Positions 27,048-35,774 of a DNA stretch of 64,000 nucleotides are shown here, one piece after another; position 1 is the stretch's first letter; each line of letters opens with the position of its first letter. The position numbers and the translations under genes are program-made. Below the pieces are notes generated by a model that was not told where the DNA came from, searched no databases, and saw only the letters and a list, made by a program, of their open reading frames with translations. The DNA is from Roseimicrobium sp. ORNL1. Lineage in GTDB: Bacteria > Verrucomicrobiota > Verrucomicrobiia > Verrucomicrobiales > Verrucomicrobiaceae. The stretch is from the NCBI RefSeq assembly GCF_011044495.1, contig NZ_CP049143.1:4092001-4156000 (forward strand). Direction: 5' to 3'.

Positions 27048-28157
27048 ATGTCACCACGGATTCTCTCGCTTCTTTTTCTGACGATTGCGATATCACCCTG
27101 CCAAACGGTGCTCGCCCAGTCGGCAGTTGGATCTGCCACCGCAGCCAAGAGCAATGCAGTCGCGAAGAAAACGTGGCCTGCCGAGGTGAAGCGCGTGGAC
27201 ATCCCATGCAGCGATGGACAGATGCAGCCCGCGATGTGGTACGCGCCGCCGGATGCCAAGTCACCCCGTCCGCTTCTCGTCGGACTGCACACCTGGAGCA
27301 GCAACTACGCTTCCGCCGGTGGAGATGCCGTATATGCCGAGTGGTGCGCTGCTCAGGGCTGGGCATTTGTGCATCCTCACTTCCGTGGGCCGAACAACAC
27401 TCCACAAGCTCTCGGCAGTGACCGTGCGGTGCAGGACATCGTGGAAGCGTTGGCCTGGGCGAAACAGCAGACCCAGGTAGATGAGAGTCGCATCTATCTC
27501 ATCGGCGTAAGTGGCGGCGGTCACATGGCGCTGCAGATGGCGGGCAGGCATCCGGAACTCTGGGCGGCAGTGAGCGCGTGGTGTGGCATCTCGGATGTGA
27601 AGCAGTGGCATGCCGACCACGTGAAGACCACGATGGTCGACGGCAAGGAAACACCCACGCCGGACAAATATGCACGCGACATCGAGGCCGCCCTCGGTGG
27701 CCGCCCCACCGCTGATGGCGCACTGGGCAAGGACGCGTGGAAACGCTCACCCCTGAGTTCGCTCGCAGCGGCGAAAACCGTGCCGCTCGACATCAATGCC
27801 GGGGTGCTGGATGGCCGCAGCGGCAGTGTGCCATTCACCCACTCGCTGCTGGCCTTCAATGCCGTGGTGGATAAGAAGGACAGGCTGCCAGAAGACTTGA
27901 TCGCGGAGTACTACAAAACGCAGAAGCTGCCCGCTGCATGGATGGCCGCAGACGCCGACGCGACCTACGGCGCATGGACCTCCCTCTTCCGCAAGACGAG
28001 CGGCAACACACGGGTGACCATCTTCCAGGGCGGGCATGAGATTGTGCACCAGGCAGCGCTGAACTGGCTGGCGAAGCAGCAGCGCGGCAAGCAGATTGTC
28101 TGGGACGTGAGTGACTTCATCAAGCTGGACGTCGAGGGTGGCGAGAGCGGGAAGTAG
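27048..28157 (+). CDS. Exported alpha/beta hydrolase (prolyl oligopeptidase/esterase type)
   Basis: The protein has 369 residues. Start chosen at MSPRILSLLFLTIAIS, which begins a signal peptide; the frame is open further upstream, overlapping the divergent gene. Alpha/beta-hydrolase fold with nucleophile elbow GVSGGGHMAL, oxyanion-side LVGLHTWSS and the catalytic His in FQGGHEIVHQAALNWL. The sequence fits the S9-like esterase/peptidases common in PVC bacteria. It lies directly upstream of a sulfatase gene (50 bp), so both may act on a complex polysaccharide (inference). Confidence 0.82.
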   Translation: MSPRILSLLFLTIAISPCQTVLAQSAVGSATAAKSNAVAKKTWPAEVKRVDIPCSDGQMQPAMWYAPPDAKSPRPLLVGLHTWSSNYASAGGDAVYAEWCAAQGWAFVHPHFRGPNNTPQALGSDRAVQDIVEALAWAKQQTQVDESRIYLIGVSGGGHMALQMAGRHPELWAAVSAWCGISDVKQWHADHVKTTMVDGKETPTPDKYARDIEAALGGRPTADGALGKDAWKRSPLSSLAAAKTVPLDINAGVLDGRSGSVPFTHSLLAFNAVVDKKDRLPEDLIAEYYKTQKLPAAWMAADADATYGAWTSLFRKTSGNTRVTIFQGGHEIVHQAALNWLAKQQRGKQIVWDVSDFIKLDVEGGESGK

Positions 28158-28206
28158 GCGCAGCCACACGCTGCAAGCCTGCAGCGGGCGATTCATTTCT
28201 ATCGTC

Positions 28207-29418
28207 ATGCGGACGTTGCTGCATCTCCTCTGCCTGTGGATTCCCATCGTCGGGGCGCTGCATTCCACATCGGCCATCGCCGCCGAGAGCAAGTCACCGC
28301 CAGTGGTGCTGCTCATCGTGGCAGACGATCTGCGTCCGGATGTGCTGCGCACCTTGGGGCACCCCACGGTGAAGACCCCACACCTGGATGCGCTGGCGGA
28401 ACGCGGCTCCGTTTTCACGCGGGCAGTGTGTGGTTATCCCATCTGCCATGTGAGCCGTACGGAGATGCTCTCGGGCCGCTGCGTGGTGAAGGAAGCATCG
28501 TCGGGGGGCACCATTCCCTTTCCCAAAGACTGGGTACTCTGGCCGCAGGCCATGCGTGATGCAGGCTGGCACACGGTGCACAGCGGGAAATGGCACGTGC
28601 AAGGCACGCCCGCAGTTCGTGGGTATGTGGAAGCGGCGGGACTCTTCAGCAGTGGCGGAGGGAAAGGCGACGCACTCACGCTCCCTACCAGTGCGACGGG
28701 ACGACCCGTGACCGGATACAAGGGCTGGACCTTCAAATCTACCGACGGCAAAGCGCTTCCCGAGCTTGGCATTGGGCTCACGCCGGACACGGACATCCAC
28801 ATCGCGGATGCAGCGGTGCAGGCCATTCAGCAGCACAAAGAAGCGCCGCTGTTTCTGCACGTGAACTTTACCGCCACGCACGATCCGCTGCACTGGCCGA
28901 AGGGCAAGGAAGGCCGCTTCACCACGGCGGATGCTCCCCTGCCCGCGAACTTCCGACCGGAACATCCCTTTGACCATGGCAATATCGATGGACGCGATGA
29001 AGTCATCGTCCCCGCGCCGCGCACCGAAGACCAGGTGAAGGCAGAGACCGCCGTGTATCTCGCGCTGGTAGAGCAACTCGATGCGCAGGTGGGAAAGCTG
29101 ATCCGCGCTCTCGAAGATAGCGGCAGGCTGGGAAATGCGATCGTCATCTTCACCAGTGACCAGGGACTGGCGCTCGGCAGTCATGGATTGATGGGCAAGC
29201 AGAACCAGTATGAACACACCGCCAATGCGCCGCTCATCATGGCCGGGCCCGGCATTCCCAGCGGCAAACGTTTCGCCACGCAGTGTTATCTGCGCGACCT
29301 CTACCCCACCGTGTGCGAACTCAGCGGCATCAAGGTGCCCAAGAGCGTGGAAGGTAAAAGCCTTGCCCCCGTTCTTCGTGGTGAAACCGCAGAAATCTAT
29401 GACGCGGTATACGGCTAG
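28207..29418 (+). CDS. Sulfatase truncated by an in-frame TAG
   Basis: This is 403 residues to the TAG; start at MRTLLHLLCL with a signal peptide ending near SAIAA. Metal-binding Asp pair at 40-41 (IVADDLRPD), active-site region ICHVSRTEMLSGR (Cys80, Arg84; Val replaces the usual Pro of CxPxR), GKWH, and a C-terminal SHGLMGKQNQYEH metal/active site. The frame stops at AVYG-TAG, but the same frame resumes FTDTQRMIRTTDGWKLI and continues to 29637. In the intact paralog at 38789 the corresponding sequence reads LSYTDTQRAIRE, so the TAG replaces a sense codon. Alkaline-phosphatase-superfamily, type I (formylglycine) sulfatase. Confidence 0.85.
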   Translation: MRTLLHLLCLWIPIVGALHSTSAIAAESKSPPVVLLIVADDLRPDVLRTLGHPTVKTPHLDALAERGSVFTRAVCGYPICHVSRTEMLSGRCVVKEASSGGTIPFPKDWVLWPQAMRDAGWHTVHSGKWHVQGTPAVRGYVEAAGLFSSGGGKGDALTLPTSATGRPVTGYKGWTFKSTDGKALPELGIGLTPDTDIHIADAAVQAIQQHKEAPLFLHVNFTATHDPLHWPKGKEGRFTTADAPLPANFRPEHPFDHGNIDGRDEVIVPAPRTEDQVKAETAVYLALVEQLDAQVGKLIRALEDSGRLGNAIVIFTSDQGLALGSHGLMGKQNQYEHTANAPLIMAGPGIPSGKRFATQCYLRDLYPTVCELSGIKVPKSVEGKSLAPVLRGETAEIYDAVYG

Positions 29419-29637
29419 TTCACCGACACCCAGCGTATGATACGCACGACGGATGGCTGGAAACTCATCTGGTACCCGAAGGCCAACCGTACTCAACTCT
29501 TCAATCTCTCAGAAGACCCGCATGAGTTGCAGGATCTGGCGATACAGCCGGAGCACGCGAAACACCGGGAAGCGATGATGGGAGTGCTGAGGAAGTGGAT
29601 GAGCGCGCACGGAGATCCAGTATTCAGTGAACAGTAG
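29419..29637 (+). pseudogene. C-terminal part of the interrupted sulfatase
   Basis: This continues the upstream sulfatase in the same frame after the TAG: FTDTQRM, GWKLIWYPK, TQLFNLSEDPHELQDLA, the usual sulfatase C-terminal subdomain. Together with 28207-29418 it would give about 476 residues, a normal sulfatase length. Without readthrough or a sequencing error the protein lacks this subdomain. Confidence 0.8.
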
Positions 29638-29692
29638 GTCAGTAATCAGTGTGAGCTTCTACTGATTACTGAACACTGACCTACTGAATACT
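29620..29692. repeat. Imperfect inverted repeat of AGTATTCAGT / GTCAGTAATCAGT units
   Basis: AGTATTCAGTGAACAGTAGG and GTCAGTAATCAGT on the left meet ACTGATTACTGAACACTGAC and CTACTGAATACT on the right across a short spacer. It overlaps the sulfatase C-terminal codons and lies beside the next convergent gene. Same repeat class as 14597-14755. Confidence 0.6.
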
Positions 29693-29699
29693 TCCCTCT

Positions 29700-30428
29700 T
29701 CACTCCTTGTGCAACGCCGCTTCTTCCTCCGTACGCCGGCGGCGCACGAGGTGATCATCGGGCGTGTCCTCGGGGAAGAGCAGGAGACCACGGAAGATGT
29801 CGCGGATGGTGGGGTGATCGCGATGGTCTTCGAACTCCTGGTAGGCCTTGCGATATTCGGCCGCGTATTTTTCGGCATCTTCGAGCGTGGCGTCTTCCGG
29901 CAGGTGTTCGAGAATCTGCCGCGTGACACCATCCGCCTTGTCCATGCCGTACTCCTTGCGCATCTCGAGCTGGAAACGCGTGGCGATGGCGTGGGCGCGC
30001 AGACTGGCGAGGCGACCATCGATATTCACCCAGTGCCCTTTCCATGAGTCGTACCAGGGGTCGAGGTCACGCTGTGGCACGGATTCGCGACCAATGCGCT
30101 GCAAGGTATCAAAGTAACGATCCAGCTGTGCATCCTGCGCGGAGATGTCCCTCCATGGTTCGGGAGCATGCTCAGAGTCTCCAGCCTGGTAGAGGCGCCA
30201 CGACTGCGCGGCATCTTCGCGGATGGCGGAGAGGGTTTGCCAGACATCATTCCAAGTCTGCTCCCAGGAGGCACGCTTGTCCGGTGGGATGTGAGTGTCT
30301 GCCCTGGAATGGGCTTCACGAAGCATGGCTTCCAGGGAGTCCTCGAGTTCCTCAATCTGCGACCACTGCGTACGCAGGCCGTAGTTGAGCTGACCAAGAA
30401 TGAATGTGGCGCGCTCTTCTGGTTTCAT
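29700..30428 (-). CDS. Hypothetical protein, helical and charged
   Basis: The product is 242 residues, with no signal peptide or membrane segment. Predicted mostly alpha-helical, rich in Glu, Arg, Trp and Asp (many WxxxW pairs such as WEQTWNDVW and WYDSWKGHW). I do not recognise the family. It reads toward the sulfatase and is preceded by the RsmA-Nudix gene on the same strand, separated by a terminator-like hairpin. Confidence 0.65.
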   Translation of the reverse strand: MKPEERATFILGQLNYGLRTQWSQIEELEDSLEAMLREAHSRADTHIPPDKRASWEQTWNDVWQTLSAIREDAAQSWRLYQAGDSEHAPEPWRDISAQDAQLDRYFDTLQRIGRESVPQRDLDPWYDSWKGHWVNIDGRLASLRAHAIATRFQLEMRKEYGMDKADGVTRQILEHLPEDATLEDAEKYAAEYRKAYQEFEDHRDHPTIRDIFRGLLLFPEDTPDDHLVRRRRTEEEAALHKE

Positions 30429-30510
30429 GGCGGCTGGTTGGCTTGTGTTGATTCACCGCAGCCGGCTCGCAGGCACGTGCTGCAATGGTATTTGTCATAC
30501 AATACAGGAA

Positions 30511-30574
30511 AAGGGTTCAACCATCAATCGCGACTCACACACGCTGTGGCGGTGACGCAATTGGTTGAACCCTT
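30511..30574 (-). terminator. Long inverted repeat, probable terminator of rsmA-nudix
   Basis: AAGGGTTCAACCA (30511-30523) and TGGTTGAACCCTT (30562-30574) are perfect 13-bp reverse complements. Read leftward, the hairpin is followed by a T-rich run (TTTTCC), fitting an intrinsic terminator after the gene ending at 30610. The loop is 38 nt, longer than typical. Confidence 0.55.
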
Positions 30575-30609
30575 CTCCCGGCAACCGGAGTGCAGTGCAG
30601 CGCGTACAG

Positions 30610-31938
30610 TCAGCTCGCAACGCCGGGTTCATTCTCACCCTGGCGAGCCTGCCAAACTTTAAAACATTCGATGAAGCCACCCGCGAAGTCCTGAGGGCGG
30701 GCGGCAATCCACTCGGCAATCTGTTCGATTCGGAAAAACAGGCCGCTCGCGATCTCCTCGGGGGCGAAGTGCATGGGCCCCGAGTGCTCTGCCACGTGGA
30801 GTTCCACGAATTCCCACCCGGTGGCCTCGCAGGCGGGCACGGTGCCCACGCACACCGTGGGGGCTTCGATGCCGAGTTCTTCCTTCAGCTCACGCACAGC
30901 GGCAGTGGCGTAGTCTTCACCGGAATCCAGATGCCCCGCGGCACTGGAGTCCCAGTCGAGCGGGTGCACATCCTTCAAGTGGGAGCGCTGTTGCAGCCAG
31001 AGTTCGCCATGCTTGTTGAACACAAACACGTGCACGGCGCGATGCCACAGGCCCTTGGCATGCACCTCGCCCCGCGGGGCCTGGCCGGTCACCTGGTTGT
31101 TCGCATCCACCACATCGAAGATCTCCGTAGCCTTCTGACCACGGTCTTCCTCGTGGCGATTTTCATAGTGCCGGGTGATTCGCACCCATTCCTGCAAGGA
31201 AAGCTCCTCTGCCCGGACAGTCAGAGATTTGCCAAGGGCTTCCATCAGCGCGGGCCAGCCGCCGGGCGCTTCCGGCAGCAGATTCTTAAGCTGCTTCCGC
31301 CGCTGGGAGAATCCCATGCGCACAAGCCGGTCGAACAACCGCCGGTCATGCACGGGCAGGGTTCCGGGTGCCTTCGGAGTCAGGCGCACAATGGCCGAGT
31401 GGACGCGGGGGCGCGGCTTGAAGGCCTCCGGCGGCACGATGCGGATGATGGAGGCATCCCAGTCATGCTGGACCAGCAGGCTCAGGGCGCCGTAGGAGTC
31501 ATCCTCCTGGCGGGCGGCGATGCGCTCGCACACCTCCTTCTGCAGCATGAAGACCGCCTCAACGACAGGTGTGGGCGGCGTGAGGAAGTGCTTCAGAATC
31601 TCGCCCCCCATGGAGTATGGGAGATTCCCCACCAGCTTCACCCCGCCGTGCTTGTAGAGGGGACGGAGGTCAAAGCGGGTGGCATCGCCATGCCAGATCT
31701 CGGTATGGCCGCTGTCAGCCAGCTCCTCCTGCAGGTCCGCGGCGAGCGTGTTGTCCTTCTCGATGAGCAGCAGGTGCCGCGGACGGCCGAGCAGATGCTC
31801 CGTGAGCGCACCTTGCCCTGGACCAACTTCCACCACATATGGCGCGCCATCCGGCTGGATCTGGTCTGCGATCCATTTGGCGAGGACGGCATCGCTGAGG
31901 AAATTCTGGCCGAGGCTTTTCTTGGGCTTGAAGGACAT
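30610..31938 (-). CDS. rsmA: RsmA (KsgA) 16S rRNA dimethyltransferase fused to a Nudix hydrolase
   Basis: This is 442 residues from MSFKPKKSLGQNFL. Residues 1-262: KsgA methyltransferase with SAM motif EVGPGQGALTEHL, GDATRFD and catalytic NLPY at 105-108, then PPEAFKPRPRVHSA; it dimethylates two adjacent adenines near the 3' end of 16S rRNA. Residues about 270-440: Nudix domain (FDVVDANNQVTG, Nudix box GHLDSGEDYATAAVRELKEE at 335-354), most like the isopentenyl-diphosphate isomerase/NTP pyrophosphohydrolase group. RsmA is normally about 270 residues, so the Nudix half is an addition. No stop or frameshift separates them. Confidence 0.9.
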   Translation of the reverse strand: MSFKPKKSLGQNFLSDAVLAKWIADQIQPDGAPYVVEVGPGQGALTEHLLGRPRHLLLIEKDNTLAADLQEELADSGHTEIWHGDATRFDLRPLYKHGGVKLVGNLPYSMGGEILKHFLTPPTPVVEAVFMLQKEVCERIAARQEDDSYGALSLLVQHDWDASIIRIVPPEAFKPRPRVHSAIVRLTPKAPGTLPVHDRRLFDRLVRMGFSQRRKQLKNLLPEAPGGWPALMEALGKSLTVRAEELSLQEWVRITRHYENRHEEDRGQKATEIFDVVDANNQVTGQAPRGEVHAKGLWHRAVHVFVFNKHGELWLQQRSHLKDVHPLDWDSSAAGHLDSGEDYATAAVRELKEELGIEAPTVCVGTVPACEATGWEFVELHVAEHSGPMHFAPEEIASGLFFRIEQIAEWIAARPQDFAGGFIECFKVWQARQGENEPGVAS

Positions 31939-32176
31939 GTGTGCTGCTGGCGGAGGAAAATGAAGGGTTGAGAGTAAACGCAAAGCAGCGAAGCAGCAAA
32001 GTAACTGTCAAAAAGGTCGTGAAGGGGGTGTGGGCAGGTTCCCTCATTCAGGCATCAGAGTTCGTCGAAAGTGGTACCTCGGGACATCCAAGAGATCCCC
32101 ATGAAGCGATGGGGGACGTGTTGCTTCGCAACGTTCTTGTCACTCGCCATCCCTCCATTTCTGAATTGGTTACTCA

Positions 32177-33556
32177 ATGCCACCGCAAGCTGAGGCCGCT
32201 ATCAGCTCCGTAGTTACCGAACCGGCTGTCCGGGTCGCTTGGTGGCGCAATCGAGTTCCTCGCACGGGGGTTCGGTTGGATGATGCAGCGTCCCTCAGCG
32301 CCTGCCGTCTGCTCCTCATAGGGTACCTCTGCGGGCAGTACTTGATGTACAATGACTTCATCAGGGGCCTGTGGATGCTCGCGTTGATCCCGTTCGCGTT
32401 CGTGAAGATGCCCTGGGGCGCTGTCTGGGCCAATGCAAAAGGCGATGCCTTCCGCGGAATCGTGACCCACTTTCTCTGCTGGATGACCATCCGCTCCCTG
32501 CTGGGCTATGGCATGGTGGATGGACGGGACGGCATGATCGCCGGAAGCTGGCTGCTAGGCGGACTGCTGCTGGCATGTTTTGTCATCGCGGTGTGGCACG
32601 CCGCGCAGGATTTGCGGAGCCTGGACCGCCTGGGTCTGTGGACGGGATACACGGCGGCCTTTGCCGCGACAGTGAGCATGGTAATTTTTTACGGCATCCT
32701 GCCGAACCACCTCTTTGGAGAGCGGCTGACGAACTGGTTTGTCCACGGAGGATTGAATTCAGTGACCACTGGCCTGACGTTCGGCTTTGCCCTCATGTGG
32801 CTGTGGTGCATTCGTGAGCGAATCACCAAGAGACGGGAACGCCTTCTGCTGCACATCTCCCTGGTCATCCTGCTGGCAGCGGTGTGTTTCACCCGCTGCC
32901 GGGGAGCCCTGCTGGCCCTGCTGGCAGCGCATGCGGCGCTGACATGGATTCGCGGATACCGTCGCGCTGCCCTTCCGTGGGCTGCACTGCTAGGTGCCAT
33001 TGTGCTTTTTCAGGTCACCGGTCCGCATGTGGATAAACTGGTCCGCTGGCAGGTCGCCTCACGTGTGGCGGGACACAATCTGGAGCCCAGCCACTCCGCA
33101 ACTCCCATCCAGGAAATGCTCACCCGGTGGGATGGAGGGCGCACGGAAATCTATGCCCGGGCCATGCGCGGATTCATCGAGCCGCATGAGTGGCTCATTG
33201 GCGTGGGGCAGTGGGGACCGGCGGAGCACTTCACCCGCAGCCTCTCCTACATGCACATGCACCACCACAGCATCTTCATCGCCACCCTGGTGCACGGCGG
33301 CATCATCGGGCTGGGGCTGGCGCTCTGTGTGCTCTTCATCGGGTTGCGCCGTGCGCATGCGCTGGCACGCGAGGGAGAGGATACATGGTTTGTGCTGCTG
33401 GTCTTTGGCTGTACCGGGCTCATCTTTGACGGACAGACGCTTACGAATCTCCTGAGCATCCCACAGATGGAGCCACTTCTCGTGACGTTCCCACTCATTG
33501 TAGCGGCGTCGGCCTGGTGGTTGCGTAAGAGCAGCGAGGGGTTGAGGACACAATAG
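32177..33556 (+). CDS. O-antigen ligase/polymerase-like membrane protein
   Basis: The protein has 459 residues with about 10-12 hydrophobic segments, beginning near LLLIGYLCGQYLMYN. A large periplasmic loop (about 290-370) contains RWDGGRTEIYARAMRGF and a His-rich SYMHMHHHSIFIA segment, in the place where Wzy/WaaL-type proteins carry their functional Arg and His residues. The family joins or polymerises lipid-linked O-chains at the periplasmic face. No other polysaccharide gene adjoins it; the GT4 pair is 26 kb away. The start is uncertain; inner codons are possible. Confidence 0.75.
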   Translation: MPPQAEAAISSVVTEPAVRVAWWRNRVPRTGVRLDDAASLSACRLLLIGYLCGQYLMYNDFIRGLWMLALIPFAFVKMPWGAVWANAKGDAFRGIVTHFLCWMTIRSLLGYGMVDGRDGMIAGSWLLGGLLLACFVIAVWHAAQDLRSLDRLGLWTGYTAAFAATVSMVIFYGILPNHLFGERLTNWFVHGGLNSVTTGLTFGFALMWLWCIRERITKRRERLLLHISLVILLAAVCFTRCRGALLALLAAHAALTWIRGYRRAALPWAALLGAIVLFQVTGPHVDKLVRWQVASRVAGHNLEPSHSATPIQEMLTRWDGGRTEIYARAMRGFIEPHEWLIGVGQWGPAEHFTRSLSYMHMHHHSIFIATLVHGGIIGLGLALCVLFIGLRRAHALAREGEDTWFVLLVFGCTGLIFDGQTLTNLLSIPQMEPLLVTFPLIVAASAWWLRKSSEGLRTQ

Positions 33557-33669
33557 CAGCCGTCCTCTTTTCCCTGTTGCACCAAAAAAGCCCCACTTTC
33601 GGCTGGACTTGGACGAGGCTGCATTGAATCATCGGCTGCTGCCTACGTAGCCTCGACCTCCCGCTGTTT

Positions 33670-34068
33670 GTGAAATCTGCCGCACGGCTTCTCCTGATCG
33701 TCACCCTGATGGTATCCATCGGGGCGCACTGGGGTGTGCTGCAGGTGGTGGCCTGGGCCCAGATGATCAAGAGCTACACGGCGGAGAAAGGCCTGGTGCA
33801 GGGCATTGAGGAAACCTTCAATGGCGAGCATCCCTGCAAGATGTGCCACAAGATTGCCGAAAGCAAAAAGCACACGGACGAGCAGACTCCCCTGCCCCAG
33901 GACCGCATCGACCTGATGTCCAAGTGGCTCAGCCTCCCTTCCGGATACATCGTCACGGCAGTGGTCCCTTGTGATTTGATCCCCGGCAAGATGCCGGGTG
34001 AGGTGCAACTGGGTGCTTCCCAGTGGGAGACCTCCCCGCCGACACCGCCGCCACGATGCGGCGTGTAA
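33670..34068 (+). CDS. Small exported/anchored protein with CKMCHK motif
   Basis: The product is 132 residues with a GTG start. One N-terminal hydrophobic segment (LLLIVTLMVSIGAHWGVLQVVAWAQM), then EETFNGEHPCKMCHKIAESKK. The HPCKxCK/H pattern is characteristic of a small family seen beside metal-uptake receptors (from memory, function unknown). CxxCH could bind haem c or a metal such as copper. It precedes the sialidase-like gene and TonB receptor in the same direction. Confidence 0.6.
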   Translation: MKSAARLLLIVTLMVSIGAHWGVLQVVAWAQMIKSYTAEKGLVQGIEETFNGEHPCKMCHKIAESKKHTDEQTPLPQDRIDLMSKWLSLPSGYIVTAVVPCDLIPGKMPGEVQLGASQWETSPPTPPPRCGV

Positions 34069-34069
34069 C

Positions 34070-34083
34070 AACGGCATGCCGTT
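34070..34083. repeat. Palindrome in gene-free stretch 34069-34458
   Basis: AACGGCATGCCGTT is a perfect 14-bp palindrome just after the stop of the CKMCH protein; it could be part of a terminator. The rest of the 390-bp gap up to the sialidase-like gene shows no gene or further repeat that I can identify. Confidence 0.4.
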
Positions 34084-34458
34084 GATGATGCCCTCCTCGC
34101 CTTGCTGCGCTCCGTGATCCATCGTTCGATGATCGACGGTGAACAGTGAAGACCAGATGGATGGCCTGTGATTCCTGAGCTGCACCGCACTTGAGCGTAC
34201 AGCCACGGTGACACGCAGACGAACAAGCAACGGACACGGCATCCGGGAGATACTGCATACCCGTGCCCTCGTGCGCGCAGCTGGTTTCTCCACTTCACCA
34301 TGGTCACCCTGAAGCGGGCGCTTCAGGTCCATTCCCTCATTTATTCGCGTGTTTTTCATCCGTCGCGATGAGCCGAGCCGCAACCCGCCGGGGTGGCAAC
34401 GTCTGTTGCCGTGCCCTGACCGCGCTGCGTTGCGCCTTCACCCGCATTTCCCTTTTTC

Positions 34459-35715
34459 ATGCATTCACAATTCAGATCTCGCGGTGCTTTCACAGCGCTG
34501 CTCCTCCTATTAACACCGTGCCCCCTCGTGCTGCACGCGTCCAAGCCCGATGCCAAGGAGGGCCATCATCATCACGAAGTCATCCCCGGTGTGCAGTCGC
34601 TTGACGTGTACGCCACGGCTTCGCAACTACACCTGCTCACCGGCGAACTGTCAAAGGACGGCGCGCGCACCGAGCTGTACCATCAAGCCAGCAGCGATGC
34701 GGGCAAGACATGGTCCACGCCTGTGCGTGTGGATGCCGGTCAGCCCGCACCGCATGGCGCCCACCGCGGCATGGACCCGCAAATCGCCGCGAACGGCGAC
34801 CACCTCATGGCCGTGTGGATGACACCCGGCACGGACATGTTCGGCGGCGGGCCCATGGCCACAGCGCTCTCCAACGATGGAGGCAAGACCTGGAAGCCAG
34901 GACCGAACCCCGCGGATGACGGCTCCACCACGGGGCATGGCTTCCTCGACGTGGCCGCGGATGCCAAGGGCGACTTCCACCTCACCTGGCTGGACACGCG
35001 GGGTGACAAGCGCGGTCTGCGCTACACACGCTCAGCAGACGGTGGCCTCACGTGGTCGAAGAACGACACCGTCGATGCAGAAACCTGCGAGTGCTGCTGG
35101 AATGTCCTCGCGACGGGACTGGATGGACGCGTGGGCATCCTGTATCGCGACAAGGAACCTCGCGACATGTCCATTTCGTGGTCGCCTGCGGCCGGCACGT
35201 GGTCGGCACCGGTGAGCGTAGGTGGATTCAAGTGGGAGTTCCAGGGCTGCCCGCATGTAGGCGGCGGGCTTGCGGCTGGTGGCGAGAAGTCCTCACCCAT
35301 CTGGCATGCGGTCGTGTGGACAGGCATGGAGAATTCCTTCGGCGTGCATCACGTCTCCTCCACCGATGCCGGGGCCACCTGGTCAAAGACCCAGCTCATT
35401 GCAGGCAAGGGCGCCTCACACCCTGACATCGCTGCACGCGGGCAGGAGGTCATCATGGTGTGGGACACCACGAGTGAAGAGGGCAGCCACATTGAGGCAG
35501 CCTTGTCCTCTGACGGAGGGAAGAGCTGGCAGCCGCCGGTGCGCCTTTCCAATGCGGCGTCCAACGCCTCCCACCCGCGCGTGGTAACCACGACGACCGG
35601 AGGGTTCCGCATCTTCTGGACACAGCGCCAGGGTGAAGGTGCCACCACGTGGCAGTCCGCACCCCTTCCCTCTCCCGCCGTCTCCGCGGCGAGCACCGCT
35701 TCCGGCGCTCGCTGA
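34459..35715 (+). CDS. Exported sialidase-like beta-propeller (Asp-box) protein
   Basis: The protein has 418 residues. Signal peptide (FTALLLLLTPCPLVLHA) then a HHHH cluster. Five Asp boxes of the S-x-D-x-G-x-T/S-W form are seen: SSDAGKTWS, SNDGGKTWK, SADGGLTWS, STDAGATWS, SSDGGKSWQ, the mark of a sialidase-fold propeller. The Arg triad of true sialidases is not obvious, so catalysis is doubtful. A CECC motif and the His cluster suggest metal contact. It lies 60 bp upstream of the TonB receptor and may serve with it. Confidence 0.75.
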   Translation: MHSQFRSRGAFTALLLLLTPCPLVLHASKPDAKEGHHHHEVIPGVQSLDVYATASQLHLLTGELSKDGARTELYHQASSDAGKTWSTPVRVDAGQPAPHGAHRGMDPQIAANGDHLMAVWMTPGTDMFGGGPMATALSNDGGKTWKPGPNPADDGSTTGHGFLDVAADAKGDFHLTWLDTRGDKRGLRYTRSADGGLTWSKNDTVDAETCECCWNVLATGLDGRVGILYRDKEPRDMSISWSPAAGTWSAPVSVGGFKWEFQGCPHVGGGLAAGGEKSSPIWHAVVWTGMENSFGVHHVSSTDAGATWSKTQLIAGKGASHPDIAARGQEVIMVWDTTSEEGSHIEAALSSDGGKSWQPPVRLSNAASNASHPRVVTTTTGGFRIFWTQRQGEGATTWQSAPLPSPAVSAASTASGAR

Positions 35716-35774
35716 TTCTCCCACCGTCATTCATCCGATTTTCAAATTCGCATCACGCCTTCTCACATCATCCT

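Noticed and set aside
30511-30574. A tRNA-like element because GGGTTCAACC resembles a T-arm
   Set aside because: No cloverleaf can be drawn; the sequence forms a simple 13-bp inverted repeat at the end of a gene.
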